A stretch of 64,000 nt of DNA from Periplaneta americana. Its lineage: Eukaryota; Arthropoda; Insecta; Blattodea; Blattidae. Position 1 is the stretch's first letter. Each line of letters begins with the position of its first letter. Positions 58,071-64,000 of this stretch are shown in pieces. The notes beneath the pieces were generated by a model. It made no database searches and was not told where the DNA came from. It saw only the letters and a program-made list of their open reading frames with translations. The stretch is taken from contig NC_091132.1 in NCBI RefSeq assembly GCF_040183065.1, positions 157,206,102 to 157,270,101 of the forward strand. The letters run 5' to 3'. A program made the translations under genes and the position numbers.

Positions 58071-59141
58071 TTAGTTACTTACTGGCTTTTAAGCAACCAA
58101 GAGGTTCAATGCCGCCCTTACATAACCCCATCATCAGTCCCTATCTGGAGCAAGATTAATCCAGTCTCTATCATCATATCCCACCTGCCTCAAATCCATT
58201 TTAATATTATCCTTCTATCTATGTCTCGGCTTCATCAAAGGTCTTTTTCCCTGCGGCCCCCCAACTAACACTCTATATGCATTTATGGATTCGCCCATAC
58301 GTGCTACATGCCCTGCCCATCCTAATTATATCAGGTTAAGATAACAAAGCGTGCAGTTCTGCGTTGCGTAACTTTCTCCACTGTCCTGTAACTTCATCCC
58401 TCTTAGCCCAAATATTTTCCTAAGCACCTTATTCTCCAACACCCTGAACCTATGTTTCTCTCTCAAAGTGAGAGTCCAAGTTTCACAACCATAAAGAACA
58501 ACCGGTAATATAACTGTTTTATAAACTCTAACTCTCAGATTTTTTGGCAGCAGACTGGATGATAAAAGCTTCTCAGCCGAATAATAACAGGCACTTCTCA
58601 TATTTATTCTGTGTTTAATTTCCTACCGAGTATCATTTATATCTGTTACTGTTGCTCCCAGGTATTTGAATTTTTCCACCTCTTCAAAGGATACATTTCC
58701 AATTTTTATATTTCTATTTCGTACAATATTCTCGTCACGAGATATAATCATATAGTTTGTCTTTTCTAGATTTACTTCCTAACCTATCTCTTTACTTGCT
58801 TCAAGTAAAATTCCCGTATTTTCCCTAATCGTTTGTGGATTTTTTCCTAACATATTCACGTCATCTGCATAGACAAGGAGTTGACAATTCCAAATCCTCT
58901 CTGTTATCCTGGACTTTCCTAATGGCATACTCTAGAGCAAAGTTAAAACATAAAGGTGATAGTGCATCACCTTGCTTTAGTCCACAGTGAATTGGGAACG
59001 CATCTGACAGAAAATGACCTATACGGACACTGCTGTACGTTTTACTGAGACACAATTTAATTAATCGAACTAGTTTCTCGGAAATACCAGAATCACTAAG
59101 AATATCATATAAAACTTCTCTCTTTACCGAGTCATATGCCT
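58071..59141 (-). pseudogene. RTE-like LINE copy with 9-bp target duplication
   Basis: TGCATGTAC flanks it (58062-58070 and 59142-59150). 58861-59055 encodes [20 protein letters not shown] and loses YADD through a deletion near 58880. 58326-58601 encodes the ACYYSAEKLLSSSLL and YGCETWTLTLREKH part. The C terminus (58071-58320) is in broken frames. It sits in the intron between the finger exon and linker exon of copy B. Confidence 0.9.
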
Positions 59142-59384
59142 TGCATGTACATCTGCATTATTTTTTTCTTAAAATATAGCCACTTTCAGTGACGAACATG
59201 AAGAAAAGTTTGAACAGTACTTATGGAAACCAGATACCAAGGAAAGTGGATGCAAATGTGATGACTGATTATTGCTGGATGACTCAGACAGACAGTTCTT
59301 TTGAAACTGCTTCTGGACAGTCAAGTACACGAAAACTTAAAACACAATGAAATCCCTACGTGAAGGCTCGGACATGACACTCAC

Positions 59385-59464
59385 CTTTCGATGAAAATCT
59401 CGTCCTCTGCTGTTACTTCCACCCTTGCCTCCTCATTCAAATTGCGCAAGTCACTCTGCTCTTC
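59385..59464 (-). CDS. Linker exon of zinc-finger copy B
   Basis: 80 bp, phase 0 to phase 2. The acceptor is TCTGTCTTCTCAG before 59464 and the donor GTGAGTG follows 59385. The peptide is EEQSDLRNLNEEARVEVTAE then DEIFIE, acidic. Both borders fit the neighbouring exons without frame change. Compared with copy A it lacks one codon (DNE versus DE). Confidence 0.82.
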
Positions 59465-60186
59465 CTGAGAAGACAGAGCAAATAAAAGAAAAAGATAGCA
59501 CAATTTACATTAACAAAAGCGCATCAATTTTAGATGCCACAGAATTCCGTTTAAGTGGTATTAGCCCTACCAGAGTTTAACTAAAAGAAGAGAAATCTTG
59601 GGGCAGAATTTCCTGGGATAATTCTTTTCTTATAGAACAGCGTTTTCCACCAGTTTTGAACCTGTGGCACAATGAAGGTGTAATTAAAAATCCTGCGGCA
59701 TATAACATAAAACTGTTGTTTCCAAGTAGGACGGGAATTTTGAAGGTTTTAGAAGGGAATGATTGCTACAAAATACAGATAAATCAGATAAGTTTACATA
59801 TGCATTGTTATATTAAACAAAATATTTTCAATTTTAGATTAACTATTACTTAGTCAACATAGCAGGCAATAAATGGTGAAAAGGCAAGATGCACAAAAAA
59901 AAAAAAAATGTAGAGAAGAGTAACAAAATACATATCATTCACAAATTGAAGTGACACAATTTATGTATATTTATTTAAAGATTATGATATAAATGCAAAA
60001 TTTAATGACACAGAATTATTCGAGTGGAATATTACGTCATAATTATGCGTGTTTATTTTTTAATTTGTTATTTAGGAAATTCGAAAACATACAATATCAT
60101 CACAAGTGTTGGTAAGTATTTAATGAGAGAAACATTTTCTTTCATAAACACATATATTACTTTAATTGTAATTACAATAAATTAAT
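59465..60186. other. Intron of copy B, no feature
   Basis: 59465-59660 parallels 36518-36700 (AGCACAATTTACAT, TTCTTATAGAACA), as expected for duplicated introns. Confidence 0.6.
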
Positions 60187-61398
60187 TACTTACTTACAAA
60201 TTAAGGATACACGGGAAAAACGAACACTGTCACAATGCTCTTAAGGGTGATGTCATTATCTAAATCACTATATTACTACAACTTTAGTGTTATTTTTACA
60301 AAATGTGGTAAAGGGGAATTAAAACTATGGATACATTCATCATTTCCTTCATTTGAAGTAAAATAGCAATAAATTTAGCAGTAATATACCGAAATAGATC
60401 TATTTCTCAATCTTAATAGAAATGTGACATTCTTCGTTTTTCCTGTGTACCCTTTAAATGGCTTTTGAAGAATCCGGAGGTTCATTGCTCTGCTCACGTA
60501 AGCCCACCGTCGGTCCCTATCATCATTTCCCACGTCCCACAAATCGATTTTAATATTTTCCTCCCATCTACGTCTCAGCCTCCTCGAAGGTCTTTTTCCT
60601 TCCGGCCTCCCAACTAACATTCTACAGTATATGCATTTCTGGATTCGCCCGTACGTGCTGTATGTCTTGCCCATCTCAAACGTCTGGATTTAATGTTCCT
60701 AATTATGTCAGGTGAAGAATACAAAGCATACAGTTCTGCATTGTGTAACTTTCTCCATTCTCCCGTAACTTCATCCCTTTTAGGCCCAAATATTTTCCTA
60801 AGTACCTTATTCTCAAACACCTTTAATCTCAGTTCTTCTCTCAAAGTAAGAGTCCAAGTTTCACAACCATACAGAACTGGTACTATAACTGTTTTATAAT
60901 TTCTAACTTTCAGAATTTTTGACAGCAGACTAGATGACAAAAGCTTCTCAACCGAATAATAACACGCATTTCCCATATTTATTCTGTGTTTAATTTCCTC
61001 CCGAGTGTCATTTATATTTGTTACTGTTCCTCCAAGATATTTGAATTTTTCCACCTCTTCGAAAGATAAATCTCAAATTTTTATTTTTCCACTTCGTAGA
61101 ATATTCTGATCACGAGACATATTCATATACTTTGTCTTTTCGCGATTTACTTCCAAACCTATCCCTTTACTTGGGTCAAGAGAAATTTCCGTGTTTTCCC
61201 AAATCGTTTCTTTGGATTTTCTCCTAACATATTCACGTCATCTGCATACACAAGAAGCTGATGTAACCCGGTCAATTCTAGACCCTCTGTGTTATCCTGA
61301 ACTTTCCTAATGCCATATTCTAGAGTGAAGTTAAACAGTAAAGGCGATAGTGCATCTCCTTGCTTAAGCCTGCAGTGAATTGGAAAAGTATCAGGCAC
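60187..61398 (-). pseudogene. RTE-like LINE copy, interrupted by a MITE
   Basis: The 3' tail TTACTTACTTAC is at 60187. Coding frames: 60614-61054 (KFKYLGGTVTNINDTREEIK, YGCETWTLTLREELR, KLHNAELYALYSSPD) and 61159-61401 ([19 protein letters not shown] and the intact YADDVNMLG). Frame breaks at 61075 and 60620 and truncation at 61398 make it inactive. It lies in an intron of copy B. Confidence 0.88.
60204..60455. mobile_element. MITE inserted in the LINE 3' UTR
   Basis: Ends AAGGATACACGGGAAAAACG and, inward from the right, AAGGGTACACAGGAAAAACG, with pairing extended to TGTCACA. The LINE reads AAAT-GGCTTTT across the site in other copies; AAAT is present at both borders, so the target is about 4 bp. 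The AAGGRTAYA terminus is like that of the 8251-9024 MITE. Confidence 0.75.
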
Positions 61399-62019
61399 CA
61401 ATCCTTAACCTAAAGGTTTGCTCAAATTCTCTGTCATTATACATAAAAACAATTCATGTCTATCATGGAAATACCTTCGTCCTAATAATATTTCTTCATT
61501 CTAAAATTTCGTCATCAGAAGAATCCGTTATATCCAAAACAATATTGTTACGGTTTAACTATTTACTATATAAATTACAGTAACTGCGCTATAAAGAGAA
61601 TAACATAAATACTTGATCCATGATCAGTCACTTGACCAGCAAAAATTTGTTGATCAAATCTGATGGAAGACGTATCTCCAATAAAATAATGATTGTTCTC
61701 TCTGCAACAGAAATAGAACTGATGGCCAATCAAACCCTCCATGATTGCCAATCATATTTGATCAGTGTTTCTGCAACCGGGTCTAAGTGTAACAACCTTT
61801 TTCGTTTTCATAATTAAAACATAAGACGAGATAACAGTTCAACATTAGTTCTCCAGAACATGACATGACTTCTAATAGTAATCAGTGATAAGTGTTTTTG
61901 TTTCTATTATACAGTGAAAGGCACTGTAAGTACTCTTGAAAAGAGGCAGTGTCTGTTATAATCTAAATACAATATATAACTGGAAGAAGAACACAGTTCA
62001 TTCCTTGTGCTCCACTCAC
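61399..62019. other. Intron of copy B, no gene
   Basis: 61810-62019 parallels 38780-38956 and 46500-46700. Confidence 0.6.
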
Positions 62020-62145
62020 CTCTGGTTCTCGTTTGACCACAGGGAACGGATCTTCCTCAAATTTTACCTCTGATATGAGATGAGAGCTCTGGTTCACATA
62101 TTCTTCTTTTATGCCAGTCATATGGTGATCCAAGAAATTGCGTTC
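62020..62145 (-). CDS. Zinc-finger copy B, type-2 acidic module exon (second)
   Basis: 126 bp, phase 0. The acceptor is GTGCTGCAG before 62145 and the donor GTGAGTGG follows 62020. It begins ERNFLDHHMTGIKEE and ends FPVVKREPE; four codons of the usual DPVPISFP stretch are missing in frame. Psi-K-x-E sites: IKEE, VKFE, VKRE. It would splice to the EEQSDL linker exon. Confidence 0.8.
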
Positions 62146-62465
62146 CTGCAGCACAAAGACACGTCTTAAAAGAGCAATTTATTACAGGGTATTAAAAGAC
62201 GACTTCTAACGTTACAAGCTGCTCTCTATATATCCGCATGTAACGACTTGACATGATGAATAGGGCCAGAATTCAGAATTCATATGCAAATGCAAATTTT
62301 TCATGAAAAAACAATTTTTAGACATATTATGAACGTCTGTAATAATACGAAAACCTGATTGTGCATATTTCAGCCATTCCTGTATATAATATACTATTGT
62401 GCATATACTGTAGCATATTTTCAAGATTGTGTTGGATTAAACCCAAAATTTGAGTCGTTTTCCAA

Positions 62466-62471
62466 AAAAAC

Positions 62472-62514
<43 letters not shown>

Positions 62515-62686
62515 GTAATAATAATAATAATAAGTGTTGGCATAGGCTTCCGCGGCTGGTGGACGTGGTGTGTGGAGAAATTCCCGGGCTTATACCGCGT
62601 TGTCTTGGTGCTAGTGGCTGACATTTCGATCGCTGTGTTGTGGTCATCTTCAGAGCTGTGGAATAAGGAAATGGTGTGCGAGGTTG

Positions 62687-62741
<55 letters not shown>

Positions 62742-62830
62742 GAGTCTCAATGGGAGAGGACTTCCAATGATAGGTCGTAGGTTCTCCTTTTGGCATATCA
62801 TTGGTTCTTCGTTGTCGAAGACCTTTAATA
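62466..62830 (-). mobile_element. Penelope-like fragment with hammerhead-like motif (copy c), (AAT)n and (AT)n tracts
   Basis: (AAT)n at 62471-62532 and (AT)n at 62690-62734 border and split the fragment. On the minus strand CTGAAGA (62653-62647), a GACC/GATC stem with one mismatch, GAAA and GTC (62622-62620) recur. Translated text SSEDDHNTAIEMSATSTKTTR-like and KPGNFSTHHVHQPRKPMPT is shared with copies a and b. It lies between the two type-2 exons of copy B. Confidence 0.5.
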
Positions 62831-63103
62831 TGAATACTCCCCTATGCAGACTTCAACCATGCAACTCTGAGCACTACATCTGCCCCGTCACTAACAAAGC
62901 ATATTAAGACATTTGAAGAAATCCTTCATCTACACAATAAGAAGCTAAGCAATTCAATGAAACTTCCTTCATTGTTGTAGATTTATGTTCACATCACATC
63001 ACATGATAAATCTAGAAGAGGAGAAGACAGTGTCCGTTACAATCAAAACATAAGTTAAACACTGGAAGAAGATCACACAGTGCATTCTTTGTGCTGCACT
63101 CAC

Positions 63104-63241
63104 CTCAGGTTCATGTTTCACTACAGACAACGAAATTGGCACTGGATCTTCCTCGAATCTTATGTCAGTTGTGAGATCGTGGCTTTGGTCCTCATATTCC
63201 TCTTTTATGCCAGTCACATGATGATCTAAGGAATTCCGTTC
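63104..63241 (-). CDS. Zinc-finger copy B, type-2 acidic module exon (first)
   Basis: 138 bp, phase 0. The acceptor is TGTACTGCAG before 63241 and the donor GTGAGTGC follows 63104. It begins ERNSLDHHVTGIKEE and ends LSVVKHEPE. Psi-K-x-E sites IKEE and VKHE remain; the middle one is IRFE, its lysine lost. With 62020-62145 it gives two successive modules, both of which can be included without frame change or used as alternatives. The start-codon exon would lie beyond 64000. Confidence 0.78.
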
Positions 63242-63477
63242 CTGCAGTACAAAGAGACATCTTAAATGGGCAATTTATTACAGGGTGTTACAAGAAGACT
63301 TCTAACTTCACAAGTTTCTCTCTGTGTCTGTATGTCACAGCCTGATCACAACGGACAGTATGTGCCTCACATTACGATGAATAAGGCCATGAATCATATG
63401 CAAATCCATATTTTCATCCAAAAACACTTGTTATACATGTTATTGACCTCTCTGATGATAAATTTTATTTTTTTATT

Positions 63478-63725
63478 TTATTGGGTTATTTTACGACGCT
63501 GTATCAACATCTAGGTTATTTAACGTCTGAATGAAATGTAGGTGATAATGCCGGTGAAATGAGTCCGGGGTCCAGCACCGAAAGTTACCCCGCATTTACT
63601 CGTATTGGGTTGAGGGAAAACCCCGGAAAAAACCTCAACCAGGTAACTTGCCCCTACCGAGATTGGAACCCGGGCCACCTGGTTTCGCGGCCGGACGCGC
63701 TGACCATTACTCCAAAGGTGTGGGC
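63478..63725 (-). mobile_element. SINE-A, full length
   Basis: Body and head match the family; the B box is GGGTTCCAATCTC, slightly decayed. CTGATGAT is present on both sides (near 63452 and 63726), a probable target duplication. 63726-64000 is part of the duplicated upstream flank seen at 40430-40640. Confidence 0.85.
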
Positions 63726-64000
63726 TGATGATGAATATGCAAAGTTAACTGTGCATAGTTGTTTAATATTTCGGACATTACTGCATATAATATACTACTT
63801 TTCACTATATATTTCGCATATCTTCAACACTTTGTTAGATTAGCAACAATATTTGCGTAGTTTAGTAAAAGAAATAATAAGACTCTGGATTATTTCTTAG
63901 GCAGCACATAATATTTTTGGTTCACTGTACTCGATGGCTAAAAATCCCTTGTGTATGAAGGGAAACTGTGGAAAAACCACGACTGCCCGCTTTTGTTCCA

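Noticed and set aside
1-64000. CRISPR arrays, operons, bacterial promoters
   Set aside because: The sequence is eukaryotic; regularly spaced repeats seen are microsatellites, a minisatellite and zinc-finger codons.

Overview
The window reads as nuclear DNA of an insect, most likely a cockroach or close blattodean. That inference rests on AT-rich intergenic sequence, introns with GT-AG borders, (AAT)n and (AT)n microsatellites, tRNA-derived SINEs, dense non-LTR retrotransposon fragments with YADD reverse-transcriptase cores, and C2H2 zinc-finger genes whose upstream exons encode acidic VKREPE-type peptides, a pattern I associate with Blattodea. No bacterial gene, operon, CRISPR array or rRNA gene is present.

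The host-gene content is a minus-strand, head-to-tail cluster of C2H2 zinc-finger genes. Copy B (63.2 to 55.9 kb) has two upstream exons of one type (63104-63241 and 62020-62145, both phase 0), a linker exon (59385-59464) and a seven-finger exon (55960-56797); all joins keep one reading frame. Copy A (39.1 to 32.9 kb) has the same layout (38957-39094, 36435-36517, 32896-33819) but carries a 4-base deletion inside a finger and has lost the acceptor AG before its linker exon. Orphan upstream exons at 46.7, 7.8 and 4.0 kb and a decayed first exon at 30.55 kb show that further copies existed or continue past the left edge. Both finger exons end in fossil fingers that extend the ancestral arrays.

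The rest is mobile DNA, layer on layer. 1-11.4 kb: a segmental duplication (about 0.66-4.76 kb against 6.57-9.31 kb) with a shared PIF/Harbinger-like insertion; the second copy later took a 774-bp palindromic MITE and an RNase H-bearing LINE. 11.9-17.3 kb: LINE and SINE relics. 17.35-20.48 kb: a TIR element split by a hAT element (8-bp target duplication) and by a P-like element with a THAP relic (7-bp duplication). 20.51-23.60 kb: a 3.1-kb TIR element with a decayed DUF7869-like gene. 23.6-32.5 kb: SINE and MITE clusters and an internally deleted LINE with a 14-bp target duplication. 36-45 kb: a DUF4817/mariner-type relic and Penelope-like fragments with hammerhead-like motifs. 46.9-51.6 kb: a large inverted repeat. 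53.3-61.4 kb: four LINE copies between and inside the zinc-finger introns.

No complete, obviously functional transposase or reverse transcriptase is visible. The best candidate for a working gene is zinc-finger copy B. The most unusual signals are the exon-level repetition of SUMO-acceptor-like motifs in the zinc-finger cluster and three copies of a hammerhead-ribozyme-like motif.
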